Origin: an archaeon
Lineage (GTDB): Archaea > Thermoproteota > Nitrososphaeria > Nitrososphaerales > JACAEJ01
Direction of reading: 5' to 3'
NCBI GenBank assembly: GCA_024256265.1
Contig: JACGUK010000011.1
Location: forward strand, 1-53,503
DNA: 53,503 nt
The translations under genes and the position numbers were made by a program. The stretch's first letter is position 1; the number at the start of each line of letters is the position of its first letter. Shown here in pieces: positions 16,692 through 26,148 of this stretch. A model generated the notes under the pieces. It made no database searches, was not told the origin of the DNA, and saw only the letters and a program-made list of their open reading frames with translations.

Positions 16692-18446
16692 CTAAAAGGT
16701 TTTCTCCATAATCTTATTGAAAATCTTAGAGTAATACTCTAAGGCTGCCTTTATGTAGTTTTTATCAATTAATCCATGGAAGGTTTGAACCTCGAAAATT
16801 CTTTCAGGAATTTTTAGCTCAGTAGGTTTGAAGCCCTCTGAAGCCTTTAAGGCTTGCTTCTCTTCATAGATTCTTCTACCTAACTCTTTCAATCTCTCCT
16901 CATCGAATTCGTATCCTAGAGCATTAAGGGCTTTTTTAACAATGCTTGGTTCATAAATTTTTCGAGCAAAGTAGCAGACAACAAGGCTTGAGAGTATCTG
17001 CCTCCAGCACTCCTCCTCTATCAACTTATCCACAAGCTCTTCAGGAGATAAATCCTTCATCTTCTGATCTATTGAGTATCCAGCCCCATCAAGATGGCTA
17101 TGGCGAGAGCCTATTAGGTAGCCTATATAAACTGCTGGACCTGTGTGATAGCCAGGCATCTCATTGCCACCGAAGGATAGAGCGAATTCTCTGCCACCAT
17201 AAATTTTAGATGTGTAATCAACACCCATAGCTAAGGCTTTATAGAATTCGTTAGGCTGATCTGTTATCAATTTAACAGCCTCTCTATAAGCATCAGCCCT
17301 CCCCCAATCTAAATCTAATAATACATCATTTAATTTGACCAAGCCTCTTTTGTAAGCTTCTGTAGCCCAAGCCAATGCTACACCAGTACTTATAGCGTCT
17401 AAACCTCCTACTTCCACCTCATCCATTAGCTTTAAGAGATTATTTATATCAGAGATGCCAAGCATACTTCCTAAAGAGTATAGAGGTTCATAGTCATAAG
17501 ATACAAAAGTAGTCTTATAGAAGTAAGGCTCATCAGGATAAGGGTCTCTGATAGTTGCCAAGTGTATGCAAGCTACTGGACAATGGCTACATGCTACTCT
17601 CCTACCAAGCTTGTTGGTAGCCAAATCTTCACCACTTATTTTCTCAGCTCCCTCAAACCTAGCTTCTGAGAGGTTTCTTGTGGGCAATGCTCCTAAAGCA
17701 TTCATGGGCAATACGTTCATGGCTGTACCCAATTCGTGGTACTTTTTCATAGAATCAGACCTTACAGCAAGTCCATATATCTCATCATATGCATCTCTAT
17801 AGACCTTTATTTGAGGAACGCGAATACTCGATTTACCATGAACCATCAAAGCCTTAAGCTTCTTAGAACCAAAGACAGCTCCTAATCCCATTCTACCGAA
17901 ATGTCTGTAAGTCTCTGTTACAACACAAGCATACCTAACGAGCTTCTCACCAGCTCTACCAATCCTCATTATCGTCCTTAATCCAGCCCCAGGCAGAGCC
18001 TCCCTCAGAACTCTACCGACAGTGTAAGTGCTCCTCATCCCCCAGAGCGTGGCTGCATCTCTAAATTGAACCCCCTTCTCACTTATTACCAAGTATATGG
18101 GTCTATCGCTAACTCCTTTTATAACTATAGCTTCATAACCAGCAGACCTAATTGCTGTAGCACTCCTCCCGCCTGCATGGCTCTCACCATAATTCCCTGT
18201 CAATGGACTCTTAAAAACAGCTACAACTTTAGATGCTAAAGGGTAAAAATCTGTAAGAGGCCCTGTAGCGAATACAATAGAATTGCCAGGATCGAAAGGA
18301 TCAGCACCTTTAACTGCCTCTTCCTTGTAAAGCTGAAGAGCTACACCAACTCCCCCAAGCCATTCATTGAAGAGCTCAGATCTATTCTTTACGTGAAAAC
18401 TCTTCCTTTCAAGGTCTATGTATAGAACATTGTTCTGATTCATCAC
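16692..18446 (-). CDS. aor: Aldehyde ferredoxin oxidoreductase (tungsten enzyme)
   Basis: Oxidises aldehydes to carboxylic acids with ferredoxin as acceptor, using a tungsten bis-pterin cofactor and one [4Fe-4S] cluster. The 584 residues show the AOR N-terminal barrel (GGVGVALQLY, then FATGPLTDFYPLASKVVAVFKSPLTG). The cluster motif CSHCPVAC follows, with a later candidate ligand Cys in SSLVVCYFAR. Length is slightly below the usual 600-620. It overlaps the upstream ferredoxin gene by 4 bases, a well-known AOR arrangement. The preferred aldehyde cannot be told from sequence. Confidence 0.92.
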   Translation of the reverse strand: MMNQNNVLYIDLERKSFHVKNRSELFNEWLGGVGVALQLYKEEAVKGADPFDPGNSIVFATGPLTDFYPLASKVVAVFKSPLTGNYGESHAGGRSATAIRSAGYEAIVIKGVSDRPIYLVISEKGVQFRDAATLWGMRSTYTVGRVLREALPGAGLRTIMRIGRAGEKLVRYACVVTETYRHFGRMGLGAVFGSKKLKALMVHGKSSIRVPQIKVYRDAYDEIYGLAVRSDSMKKYHELGTAMNVLPMNALGALPTRNLSEARFEGAEKISGEDLATNKLGRRVACSHCPVACIHLATIRDPYPDEPYFYKTTFVSYDYEPLYSLGSMLGISDINNLLKLMDEVEVGGLDAISTGVALAWATEAYKRGLVKLNDVLLDLDWGRADAYREAVKLITDQPNEFYKALAMGVDYTSKIYGGREFALSFGGNEMPGYHTGPAVYIGYLIGSRHSHLDGAGYSIDQKMKDLSPEELVDKLIEEECWRQILSSLVVCYFARKIYEPSIVKKALNALGYEFDEERLKELGRRIYEEKQALKASEGFKPTELKIPERIFEVQTFHGLIDKNYIKAALEYYSKIFNKIMEKTF

Positions 18447-18847
18447 TTACCTATCTCCTCCATACCTAAAACTCTAAAGTTACAATAGCCAACACAGTAG
18501 CCACAGTGCACACAGATTACAGGCTTGTTCATGCTATCATCCCAGAATACAGCCCCTATATCACAAGCCCTTTCACAGAATCTGCATCCTATACACTTTG
18601 ATGAGTCAAGTAAAACCCCTCCTCCAGATCTAGCCCTTAAGGCATCAACAGGGCAAGCCCTAAGGCAAGGAGCATCTATGCATGCTCTACAAACAACTAC
18701 TGTGAAGCCTCTCTCAAATCCTCCAACACTCTTAACATGAAGAGCTGATTTATCAAGACCTGCAAAGCCAAGTCTCCTTGAGCATGCAAACATACAGAGC
18801 TGGCAACCTACACAACGCTCTGAATCCATTATGGCAAGCCTCTTCAA
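18443..18847 (-). CDS. Polyferredoxin-like electron carrier for AOR
   Basis: A 134-residue iron-sulfur protein with four cysteine clusters: CVGCQLCMFAC, CRACIDAPCLRACP, CIGCRFCERAC and CVHCGYCVGYC. These can hold up to four [4Fe-4S] clusters, like the ferredoxin subunits encoded next to AOR genes. It precedes aor in the same transcript with a 4-base overlap and very probably accepts its electrons. Cytoplasmic; no signal peptide. Confidence 0.92.
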   Translation of the reverse strand: MKRLAIMDSERCVGCQLCMFACSRRLGFAGLDKSALHVKSVGGFERGFTVVVCRACIDAPCLRACPVDALRARSGGGVLLDSSKCIGCRFCERACDIGAVFWDDSMNKPVICVHCGYCVGYCNFRVLGMEEIGK

Positions 18848-18947
18848 TTTACACCTAACCTTTGATACGCATTTTTATGTGTTAATTAAGCCTTTAAAGA
18901 AATCGATGACTCAGCGTAAGTAGGTCGCCAGATTCGAAACTTAGCGC

Positions 18948-19364
18948 TCATTCTTTGGTTTCTCTCATAAACTCATCAAAGACGGATTTTACTCTCTCTG
19001 CTGCTAAGCCGATCCCTTCTACTCCTTGCTCTGTTACTTTTATCTTATCCATGACTATTATAGACCTTATATCCTCTCTTATCTTGACCAATCCTGGGAA
19101 GACTCTATTCAGCCTTTCAGCAAGGGCTTTTAGATCGAAGGGCTTCTCCACCAACCTTATCTCTTTTATGAAATCGCTGTTCAAGACTATTTTGTGGACT
19201 TTCTCGCCTGCACCCAATACATTGTTTAATATAACGTTAAGCTTCTCATCTATACCAACTAAATCTCCCTCGTATAATCTACCCTCAGATGTCTCTATGG
19301 CGACCTTTCTCCCTATCATTGCAATAAGTTCTTCACTGAACCTCTTATAGGCTATCGATGACAG
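18948..19364 (-). CDS. Lsm (Sm-like) RNA-binding protein, apparent CTG start
   Basis: An Sm-fold protein with a C-terminal extension. The Sm1 part (IGRKVAIETSEGRLYEGDLVGIDEKLNVIL) and the Sm2-like IVLNSDFIKEI lie in the first 80 residues; the remaining 55 form an extra domain of unknown role. The first ATG (19319) would cut off the N-terminal helix. Upstream the frame reads LSSIAYKRFSEELIA, which matches the helix found before the Sm fold in this family. That extension holds no ATG, GTG or TTG. A CTG at 19364 sits 6 bases after AGGGGG, a strong ribosome site, so I start there (138 residues). Confidence 0.75.
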   Translation of the reverse strand: MSSIAYKRFSEELIAMIGRKVAIETSEGRLYEGDLVGIDEKLNVILNNVLGAGEKVHKIVLNSDFIKEIRLVEKPFDLKALAERLNRVFPGLVKIREDIRSIIVMDKIKVTEQGVEGIGLAAERVKSVFDEFMRETKE

Positions 19365-19458
19365 TTCATTCCCCCTCTCTGTTATTCCTCATATACATAA
19401 AAACTATATGGAAATAGAAGTAGTTATTTATATTATAAAAAATTAAGGATTTAATCTT

Positions 19459-20418
19459 ATGATCGAAAAAGAGGAATCTACATTGAAGATCAGTTTAGAT
19501 AAAATAGCCATACTCATCCCTGCCAAAGATAGGGCTCAAGTTTTGCCTCAATGCTTAAGCGCAATATATAGTATCGATTATCCGAAAGAGAGGATAAGCC
19601 TTTTGTTTCTTGATGATAGGTCTTTAGATAAAACAGGTGAAATCTTTAAGGAATTCAAGTCAAATTACGAGAAAGAGTATAATTCTATAGAAATTCTCAA
19701 ACTTGAAGGAAATCCTAAAGAGAGAAATATAGCAAGAGCTAGGAATATTCTAATTCAAGAGTGGAAAAAGATTCATACTGATTGGGCTCTTTTTGTAGAT
19801 AGTGATGTAATCGTCCCAAAAGATGTTCTTAAAATCCTCCTTCAAAAAGCAAGAGATGAAAGAGCGGATATAGTTTGCATGCCATACGCAGAAAATCCTA
19901 GGGATTTACATAAGCCCTTCGAAGAAAAGAACGTTAACATACACCTTGGTTGCACTCTCTTCTCTAAAAGGGCATTAAATTGTATAGGCAGTATTAATTT
20001 AAGATTTAAGGTATGGGACGATGTATTCGTCTGGTTCAAAGCTATAAAGCTTGGTCTCAATAATGTATGGACTGTCAAGAACAGATGCTTACATTTAAAG
20101 AAAACAAACCATAAAAGATACACGTTAAGAGGCTTGTTACTTCAACCTCACTTGCACGTCCTTTTGGCAAAAGCAGGGATATTACAAAGAGCTATAATAA
20201 TGAGGTATCTCTTCTATTACTCACTCCTCACTTCCTTAGCTTTAAGCTTCATATATCCATATTATTTTATCCCCTTATTCCTTCTTATATTCATCGTAGG
20301 GCTGATACACCATAGGATAAATTTCTTCAGATCTGCCCTTCCTAATGGAATCTTTTTATGTATAGGGTTACCTTTGCAGTTCTTTATACCTGAAAGATAT
20401 TGGACTTCAAGTGATTGA
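19459..20418 (+). CDS. Family 2 glycosyltransferase with C-terminal membrane segments
   Basis: A GT-A fold glycosyltransferase of 319 residues. It shows IAILIPAKDRAQVLPQCL at the start, LLFLDDRSLDKT for nucleotide binding, and the metal-binding DxD-type LFVDSDVIVPKD near residue 115. Two hydrophobic helices near residues 250-310 (FYYSLLTSLALSFIYPYYF and LFLLIFIVGLI) anchor it in the membrane with the catalytic part in the cytoplasm. Expected to add a sugar to a lipid-linked or surface glycan. A TATA-like TTATATTATAAAA lies 20-30 nt upstream of the ATG. Divergent from Lsm. Confidence 0.85.
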   Translation: MIEKEESTLKISLDKIAILIPAKDRAQVLPQCLSAIYSIDYPKERISLLFLDDRSLDKTGEIFKEFKSNYEKEYNSIEILKLEGNPKERNIARARNILIQEWKKIHTDWALFVDSDVIVPKDVLKILLQKARDERADIVCMPYAENPRDLHKPFEEKNVNIHLGCTLFSKRALNCIGSINLRFKVWDDVFVWFKAIKLGLNNVWTVKNRCLHLKKTNHKRYTLRGLLLQPHLHVLLAKAGILQRAIIMRYLFYYSLLTSLALSFIYPYYFIPLFLLIFIVGLIHHRINFFRSALPNGIFLCIGLPLQFFIPERYWTSSD

Positions 20419-20420
20419 AA

Positions 20421-20996
20421 TCAGTCAAAGAATCGACTTAATTGTTCAGCCTTTTCAAAAGATTTAAGCCAATCGATGAATCCTACTCTTTTTGGAGTCT
20501 CTCCCTTCATCACTTTAATGATCTCTTCAGCAACATCTTTGGCATCTCTATCAGTAGTATCGAACTCAGCCACTTTATCCTTACCAAATTTCTTTAAAGC
20601 ATCATAAGAGCATGTACCCAATATCTCTGATGCAATGTTATCTTTGATCTTCTCATCACTATAATTCCTTAATTTGAATCTTTTTTCAAGCTCAAAAGGT
20701 GAGCATCTCAATATAGCAACAAATCTTATTTCTCTTTTAGAGAAGATGAATGGCAATAGATGCCCTGATATGACTACTTTTTTTCCTTTTATAGCCTCTC
20801 TTGCATATTTTCTTAATAAATATAAATCTGCGATGAATCCATGCTCGTCCTTGCCTATTATGGCATTCTTCTCCATAGCAATTTGATTTAAATCAAAAAA
20901 ATCATAATTTAAGAGCTTAGCCAATAATCTACCAACAGTCTTCTTCCCTGTTCCAGGGGTGCCTGTTATGCCTATAACCTCTTGTAAATCTTTCAC
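20421..20996 (-). CDS. Fap7/AK6-type adenylate kinase, small-subunit ribosome assembly
   Basis: A 191-residue NTPase of the Fap7/hCINAP family, which has weak adenylate kinase activity and helps final small-subunit rRNA maturation together with uS11. The P-loop is GTPGTGKKT near residues 11-19. The residue after the P-loop Lys is Lys rather than the usual Ser/Thr. The family-typical RNYSDEKIKDNIASEILG follows near residue 115, and FDTTDRDAKDVAEEI near 145. A zinc-ribbon gene lies 7 bases upstream in the same operon. Confidence 0.87.
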   Translation of the reverse strand: MKDLQEVIGITGTPGTGKKTVGRLLAKLLNYDFFDLNQIAMEKNAIIGKDEHGFIADLYLLRKYAREAIKGKKVVISGHLLPFIFSKREIRFVAILRCSPFELEKRFKLRNYSDEKIKDNIASEILGTCSYDALKKFGKDKVAEFDTTDRDAKDVAEEIIKVMKGETPKRVGFIDWLKSFEKAEQLSRFFD

Positions 20997-21003
20997 CTAC
21001 AAA

Positions 21004-21174
21004 TTATTCGACATAGTGAGCTTGAACTTTTGTTGGTGTAAACTCCATTACTAATGCTTGACCACATTTTTCACACCTTGCTTGAAGGTAAATAGTATGG
21101 GGAGAGGAGCCTTTAATGTTCAGGTTTTGGTTTAAAGTTATCTTTTCACTCTTGCAAATAGGGCAAGTTAACAT
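21004..21174 (-). CDS. Small zinc-ribbon protein (56 aa)
   Basis: A 56-residue protein starting MLTCPICKSEKI, with a second cysteine pair CEKCG near residues 34-38: a classic CxxC-CxxC zinc ribbon with beta strands between. It lies 7 bases upstream of the Fap7 gene on the same strand, so the two are almost certainly co-transcribed. That suggests a role near RNA or ribosome assembly, but no function is known to me. Confidence 0.75.
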   Translation of the reverse strand: MLTCPICKSEKITLNQNLNIKGSSPHTIYLQARCEKCGQALVMEFTPTKVQAHYVE

Positions 21175-21270
21175 GATAGATCATAAAGGATTTAATTTTT
21201 AGAGATGTAAACTTTTCGTTCAAAAGTTCTGTTAAGTTATCGATTGATGTGTTTCTTAAAAATGCTTTAT

Positions 21271-22029
21271 TTACTTGTACGCCCTAACTTTAACACTTAT
21301 AATTTTTCCTGCTAATCTACTGTTAAGCCCTGGTTCGTAAAATAAATCTTGGGAAACAATACTAACACCCCTAAATCCCGCTTTTCTTATCGTATCTAAG
21401 TATTCGTCTTTCTCCAATGTTCCAGCAACACAGCTAGCCCAAGCATCAAAATTTTTTCTAATATCTTGCGGTAGTTTACCTTCTGTGATTAAATCAGAAA
21501 TTAATATTCTCCCACTGGGCTTTAAAACCCTGTACGCTTCTTTATATGTCCTTAGTTTATCTGGAGAGAGATTGATAACGCAATTACTTATGATAACGTC
21601 AATCGAGTTATCTTCTATAGGCAGGTTTTCGATTTCTCCAAGCTTGAATTCCACATTTTTATACCCATACTTTTTTGCCGTATCATTGGCTCTTTTTACC
21701 ATCTCTTCTGTCATATCAACTCCGATCACATAACCATTTTTCCCAACTTTATTTGCAGCCAAAAACACATCGATTCCAGCACCAGCTCCCAAGTCTAAGA
21801 CCCTCTCTCCTTCCTTCAAATCTGCTAGTGCTGTTGGATTACCACAGCCTAAACCCATAATAGCAGGTTTAGGAAGAGCTTTAAGTTCTTCTTCAGAGTA
21901 ACCAATTCTTTTTGCTTGTTCTATCACATCATACCCACAAGGACCGCAGGTTGGACAACAACTAGATCCCTCTTTAGCAATCTGGGAATACCTTTTCTTC
22001 ACAACCTCTTTTATTTTCTTATCTTCCAT
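21271..22029 (-). CDS. arsM: Arsenite S-adenosylmethionine methyltransferase
   Basis: Methylates As(III) to volatile or less toxic forms. The 252 residues have an N-terminal Cys motif (SCCPTCGPCG), the SAM-binding VLDLGAGAGIDVFLAA, and the two arsenic-ligand cysteines expected in ArsM (ISNCVINLSPDK and WASCVAGTL). Together with the first Cys they can form the three-Cys arsenic site. It lies 11 bases downstream of the arsR gene, forming an arsenic-inducible two-gene operon. Confidence 0.93.
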   Translation of the reverse strand: MEDKKIKEVVKKRYSQIAKEGSSCCPTCGPCGYDVIEQAKRIGYSEEELKALPKPAIMGLGCGNPTALADLKEGERVLDLGAGAGIDVFLAANKVGKNGYVIGVDMTEEMVKRANDTAKKYGYKNVEFKLGEIENLPIEDNSIDVIISNCVINLSPDKLRTYKEAYRVLKPSGRILISDLITEGKLPQDIRKNFDAWASCVAGTLEKDEYLDTIRKAGFRGVSIVSQDLFYEPGLNSRLAGKIISVKVRAYK

Positions 22030-22040
22030 TCCAAATCCCC

Positions 22041-22316
22041 TTAACAGGATTTTATTCCTTTTATCCCAAAGTTCAACAACGCTTTTTTTACTTCATCATC
22101 CTTAATACTGTAAATTATGTTCTTGCCTCTTTTTTCGTATTTCAGAACTCTTGCCTCTACCAATGTTCTAAGATGTCTTGAAACTGTTGTTTGATCTTTC
22201 TTTGTCATTTGTGTGAAATCACAAGCACAATATTGATGGTTTAAAAGACATCTGACAATCCTGAGTCTTGTTTCGTCGCCTAATGCTTTAAAGAATTTCA
22301 CTTTATCTTCGATCAT
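22041..22316 (-). CDS. arsR: ArsR-family metalloregulator of the ars operon
   Basis: A 91-residue winged-helix repressor (MIEDKVKFFKALGDETRLRIVRCLL, then the recognition region DQTTVSRHLRTLVEARVLKYEKRG). The CxC metal site is NHQYCACDF, the ArsR position that binds As(III) and triggers release from DNA. An upstream ATG (22433) would add 39 residues with no family match. The start at 22316 is chosen because a TATA box (about 22338-22347) lies about 25 nt upstream, giving a leaderless mRNA. Its likely operator lies between TATA and start. Confidence 0.9.
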   Translation of the reverse strand: MIEDKVKFFKALGDETRLRIVRCLLNHQYCACDFTQMTKKDQTTVSRHLRTLVEARVLKYEKRGKNIIYSIKDDEVKKALLNFGIKGIKSC

Positions 22317-22322
22317 ATTATA

Positions 22323-22347
22323 TGCATATATGCACATATTTAAATAC
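22323..22347 (-). promoter_or_regulatory. arsRM promoter with palindromic operator
   Basis: Reading on the minus strand, a TATA box TATTTAAATAT (22338-22348) is followed by the perfect palindrome TGCATATATGCA (22323-22334), ending 6 bases before the arsR ATG. A dimeric ArsR bound there would block transcription start, and arsenite binding would release it. Confidence 0.6.
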
Positions 22348-22546
22348 TTTACTAATGGGTGTGTACCGAACATTGTGAAGAAATCATAGAATTGAAAGAA
22401 TAATAACAATTTGATAGCTTGTCGAATTTTCAAGTTAGGATTTTGTTATTGTGTGCACATTAGTGGTAAATGTAATAATTTCTGCAATTATTTATCAGTT
22501 TAACTTTTCTTTTGAGTTCTCAATTCAAATATGATAAAAAAGTTTA

Positions 22547-23647
22547 TCATTTAATTTCCTCTCCAAGCTCTTTAGCCAATTCTGAAAGAAGCTTTCTCTG
22601 CCTATCTGTCAAGTTCTTTGGAGTTCTTATTGTCACTCTTACCAATTCATCCCCTCTACCAAAGCCTCTTATTCTTGGCATTCCTTTACCTTTTAGCCTA
22701 AATAAAGTTCCATTCTGAGTCCCTGAAGGTACCTTGAGCCTAGCTATCTCATCTATGGTTGGAACCTCTATTTCTGAACCTAGTGCTACTTGAGTAAAGC
22801 CTATCTGAGCATCATAGAATATATCATCTCCATCTCTCTTAAAGATCTTATGAGGTTTAACACTTATAACTACATACAAATCTCCAGGATTGCCTTCTTT
22901 AAAGCTTGCTTCACCCTCTCCTTTTAGCCTTAGACTATAACCTGTATCAACGCCAGGAGGCACATCTATTCTTATCTTTCTGTAGCGCTTAACTATTCCT
23001 TTACCATGGCATTCTTTGCAAGGATTCTCTATTATCACCCTCCTGCCATTACACTTATCACAAGTAGTTATCTGAACGAATCTTGTAAAGCCTGATGTGC
23101 GAGTGTATTGTACCTGACCTGTGCCATGGCATTTGGGGCATGTTCTTGGTTCTGTCCCTGGTCTTGCTCCTGTTCCCCCACATACATCACATTTTTCATT
23201 ACGAGGAATCTCTATCTCAGTCTTTAGACCTTTAAATGCATCTTCTAAACTGATTTCAAGATCGTATCTTAAATCGTATCCTTTCTCAGGAACATATTGT
23301 TCACGTCTGCCAAAGAACATATCGAATATGCTATCAAAGCCACCAAAACCAAAGCCCAAATCTCTGAAGATTTCATCAAAATTAACACCCCTGAATATAT
23401 CCTCCCTTGTGTATCTGCTATCTATGCCTGCATGACCGAACATATCATATTGTCTTCTCTTCTCCTCATCTGATAGAATAGCGTAAGCTTCTGATATTTC
23501 CTTGAACTTCTCTTCAGCATCGGGAGATTTATTCCTATCTGGATGGTATTGTAATGCTAATTTACGATAGGCATTCTTCATCTCTTCTTGTGTAGCATTC
23601 CTTGAGATACCTAAAACTTCATAGTAGTCCTTTTTGTCTCCATACAT
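22547..23647 (-). CDS. dnaJ: Chaperone DnaJ (Hsp40)
   Basis: Co-chaperone that delivers clients to DnaK and stimulates its ATPase. The 366 residues have a J-domain (1-75) with HPD in QYHPDRN, a G/F-rich linker ([15 protein letters not shown]), a zinc-finger region and two C-terminal beta domains. The zinc region has four repeats: [24 protein letters not shown] and CKECHGKG; the third has lost its last Gly. It is last in a grpE-dnaK-dnaJ operon, 29 bases after dnaK. Confidence 0.95.
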   Translation of the reverse strand: MYGDKKDYYEVLGISRNATQEEMKNAYRKLALQYHPDRNKSPDAEEKFKEISEAYAILSDEEKRRQYDMFGHAGIDSRYTREDIFRGVNFDEIFRDLGFGFGGFDSIFDMFFGRREQYVPEKGYDLRYDLEISLEDAFKGLKTEIEIPRNEKCDVCGGTGARPGTEPRTCPKCHGTGQVQYTRTSGFTRFVQITTCDKCNGRRVIIENPCKECHGKGIVKRYRKIRIDVPPGVDTGYSLRLKGEGEASFKEGNPGDLYVVISVKPHKIFKRDGDDIFYDAQIGFTQVALGSEIEVPTIDEIARLKVPSGTQNGTLFRLKGKGMPRIRGFGRGDELVRVTIRTPKNLTDRQRKLLSELAKELGEEIK

Positions 23648-23676
23648 AAGAAATCAACTTTAAGATAAATTGAAAT

Positions 23677-25539
23677 TTACTTTTTATCATCTACTACTTC
23701 ATAGTCAGCATCTATTACTTTATCCTTCTTTTCCTCCTTCTTTTGCTCAGTGCCTTGCTCTTGCTTTTGAGCTTGCTGGGCTGCTTGCTGATATATCATA
23801 GCTCCTATCTCTTGCAGAACTTGTGATAGCTGCTCGTTCTTTGCCTTTATCTTTTCCACATCCTTCCCACTAAGGGCATCTTTCAATTCATTGATAGCTT
23901 TATCTATCCTTTCAATCTGATCTTGGCTCAGCTTCTCCTTAAGATCAGCTTTTGTCTTATCTGCTGTATAGATCAAAGTATCAGAAAAGTTACGAAGCTC
24001 AGCCTCCTCCCTTCTCTTCTTATCCTGCTCAGCGAACTTCTCGGATTCATCGACCATGCGCTTTATCTCCTCTTGTGATAGCTTCTTTGATGCTGTGATG
24101 GTTATCTTCTGCTCCTTTCCTGTACCCATGTCCTTTGCTGTGGCATTCAATATTCCATTCACATCTATGTCAAATGTAACTTCTATCTGAGGGAGTCCTC
24201 TTGGTGCTGGTGGAATCCCTGTCAAATTGAACATTCCTAATGAGACATTGTCATTAGCCATAGGTCTCTCCCCTTGTAAGACATGAATTGTAACTGTAGT
24301 CTGAAAGTCTGCAGCAGTTGTGAAGATCTGGCTTCTCCTTGTGGGTATTGTTGTGTTGCGCTCGATGATCCTTGTGAGTATCCCACCAAGAGTTTCTACA
24401 CCCAATGATAAAGGTGTAACATCGAGTAAGAGAATATCCTTCACTTCGCCAGCTATTATAGCGCCTTGAATAGCTGCTCCTATGGCTACGCACTCCATAG
24501 GATCAACTCCCACCTCAGGGGGCTTACCAACAATCTCCTCGATGAATTTTCTAACAAGAGGCATCCTTGTCTGTCCTCCTATCAGTATTACTTTATCGAT
24601 ATCCTTTGGAGTAAGCTTTGCATCTTCTAATACTCTTATTACTGTATCCTCTGTCCTTTTCACTATAGGTAAAGATAATTCTTCTAACTTTGCTCTAGTC
24701 AGAGTGTAGTGAAGATGCTTAGGACCACCTTTATCCATGGCAATGAAAGGCAAGTCTATATCTGTTGTGAGAAGTGTTGAGAGCTCAATCTTAGCCTTCT
24801 CACTAGCCTCTTTTAATCTAGCCATAGCCATCTTATCGTTTCTTAAATCTATGCCTGTCTGCCTCTTGAACTCTTCGACAAGATGATTAACTATAGCATA
24901 GTCTATATCAGCCCCTCCAGTCTGAGTATCTCCGCTAGTGGCTATTACTTGAAAGACTCCCCCACCAAAGTCCATAACAGTCACGTCATGAGTCCCTCCG
25001 CCAAAGCTGAAGACCATTATCTTCATCTCTTTCTCGAGCTTATCTAGACCATAGGCTAAGCAGGCTGCAGTAGGTTCATTTATTATCCTCACAACATCCC
25101 ATCCAGCTATAGTGCCAGCATCTTTTGTGGCTTGCCTCTGATTGTCGTTGAAGTGGGCTGGAACAGTTATGACTGCTTTGCTCACAGTTCTTCCAAGGAA
25201 GGTCTCTGTATCTCTCTTTATCTTCTGAAGGATGAAGGCTGATATTTGTTGAGGAGTGAATTCTTTGCCATACACAAGAACTTTGTAATCAGTTCCCATC
25301 TTCCTCTTTATCTCCAATATGGTACCCTCAGGGTTCATCAAGGCTTGCCTCTTAGCAGGCTCACCAACTAAAAGTTGACCATCCTTTGTGAATGCAACTA
25401 CTGATGGGAACATCTTTCCAGCTACAGTAGGGCCTTCTGCACTCGGTATAACTGAAGGCCTTCCTACTTCCATTATTGCTGATGCTGAATTTGTGGTTCC
25501 TAAATCTATCCCTATTATCTTTTCCTTATAGCTACTCAT
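23677..25539 (-). CDS. dnaK: Chaperone DnaK (Hsp70)
   Basis: ATP-dependent Hsp70 chaperone of 620 residues. The start [18 protein letters not shown] is chosen at 25539, where ATGAGTAG overlaps the grpE stop and GGTGAG precedes it; a start 18 bases upstream is possible but has no ribosome site. The nucleotide-binding domain (1-385) and the beta-sandwich and lid follow. The C-terminus ends in an acidic [14 protein letters not shown] tail. The phosphate-2 loop reads [10 protein letters not shown] instead of the usual YDLGGGTFD. Ser178 thus replaces the Asp that matches Asp199 of bovine Hsc70. Confidence 0.96.
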   Translation of the reverse strand: MSSYKEKIIGIDLGTTNSASAIMEVGRPSVIPSAEGPTVAGKMFPSVVAFTKDGQLLVGEPAKRQALMNPEGTILEIKRKMGTDYKVLVYGKEFTPQQISAFILQKIKRDTETFLGRTVSKAVITVPAHFNDNQRQATKDAGTIAGWDVVRIINEPTAACLAYGLDKLEKEMKIMVFSFGGGTHDVTVMDFGGGVFQVIATSGDTQTGGADIDYAIVNHLVEEFKRQTGIDLRNDKMAMARLKEASEKAKIELSTLLTTDIDLPFIAMDKGGPKHLHYTLTRAKLEELSLPIVKRTEDTVIRVLEDAKLTPKDIDKVILIGGQTRMPLVRKFIEEIVGKPPEVGVDPMECVAIGAAIQGAIIAGEVKDILLLDVTPLSLGVETLGGILTRIIERNTTIPTRRSQIFTTAADFQTTVTIHVLQGERPMANDNVSLGMFNLTGIPPAPRGLPQIEVTFDIDVNGILNATAKDMGTGKEQKITITASKKLSQEEIKRMVDESEKFAEQDKKRREEAELRNFSDTLIYTADKTKADLKEKLSQDQIERIDKAINELKDALSGKDVEKIKAKNEQLSQVLQEIGAMIYQQAAQQAQKQEQGTEQKKEEKKDKVIDADYEVVDDKK

Positions 25540-26110
25540 AATTCTCACCTTTTTCACTTAAGCTTAAAGCTACCTTGACCATGCTCGGTCTTATCAACTT
25601 TCCATTTAAAAGATAACCCTTTCTTATCTCTTCTATTATTGTATTGGCAGGATGATCTTTAGTCTGAATATGAGCTACAACTTCATGTAAATTTGGGTCA
25701 AAGTTCTTTCCAATAGCATCTACCTCCTCCAACCCTTCTTTTCTAAGAATTTCTTTTAGTTCCTTCAAGACCATCTCAACACCATCCATCAGAGCCTCTT
25801 TGCTATCTGTCTCTTTACCAGATTTAGTAGCCCTCTCAAGATCATCGATAGCATTTAACAATTTCACTATCAATCTCTCATTACCATACTTTACCAACTC
25901 GAGCATCTCTCTATTCACCCTTTTTTGAAAATTTTCAAAATCGGCTTGAAGATACTTTAATCTATTCAGATAGTCTTCTGCTCTATCACGCTCCTCCTTT
26001 AAAGCCTTCCTTAGTTCATCTAACTCATTTTCTAACGACTTTTCAACAGGCTTGGCTTCTTTTATTGATTCATCTTCTATCATAGGTTCTCCCATCATAT
26101 AAATCACCAT
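25532..26110 (-). CDS. grpE: Nucleotide exchange factor GrpE
   Basis: Releases ADP from DnaK. The 192 residues have a long coiled coil ([42 protein letters not shown] region, about 25-70). The four-helix part and the C-terminal beta wing ([19 protein letters not shown], then [17 protein letters not shown]) follow. Several Met codons lie in the first ten residues; the first is kept because the promoter dyad is just upstream. It is the first gene of the grpE-dnaK-dnaJ operon and overlaps dnaK by 8 bases. Confidence 0.94.
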   Translation of the reverse strand: MVIYMMGEPMIEDESIKEAKPVEKSLENELDELRKALKEERDRAEDYLNRLKYLQADFENFQKRVNREMLELVKYGNERLIVKLLNAIDDLERATKSGKETDSKEALMDGVEMVLKELKEILRKEGLEEVDAIGKNFDPNLHEVVAHIQTKDHPANTIIEEIRKGYLLNGKLIRPSMVKVALSLSEKGENYE

Positions 26111-26125
26111 TAAATCTTTCGATAA

Positions 26126-26148
26126 GATGTTAACCTAAAGTTAGCATC
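26126..26148 (-). promoter_or_regulatory. Inverted repeat at the grpE-dnaK-dnaJ promoter
   Basis: The half-sites GATGTTAAC (26126-26134) and GTTAGCATC (26140-26148) are inverted, with one mismatch over 9 bases and a 5-base spacer. On the minus strand a TATA-like TTTTAAAGA overlaps their upstream edge, so the dyad falls between TATA and the expected transcription start, about 16 bases before the grpE ATG. This is a natural place for a heat-shock repressor. Confidence 0.5.

Noticed and set aside
18927..18938. T-arm-like GCCAGATTCGAA in the gap between the ferredoxin and Lsm genes
   Set aside because: It shares a 12-base block with tRNA-Gln on the opposite strand, but the stem does not pair and no other tRNA part is nearby.
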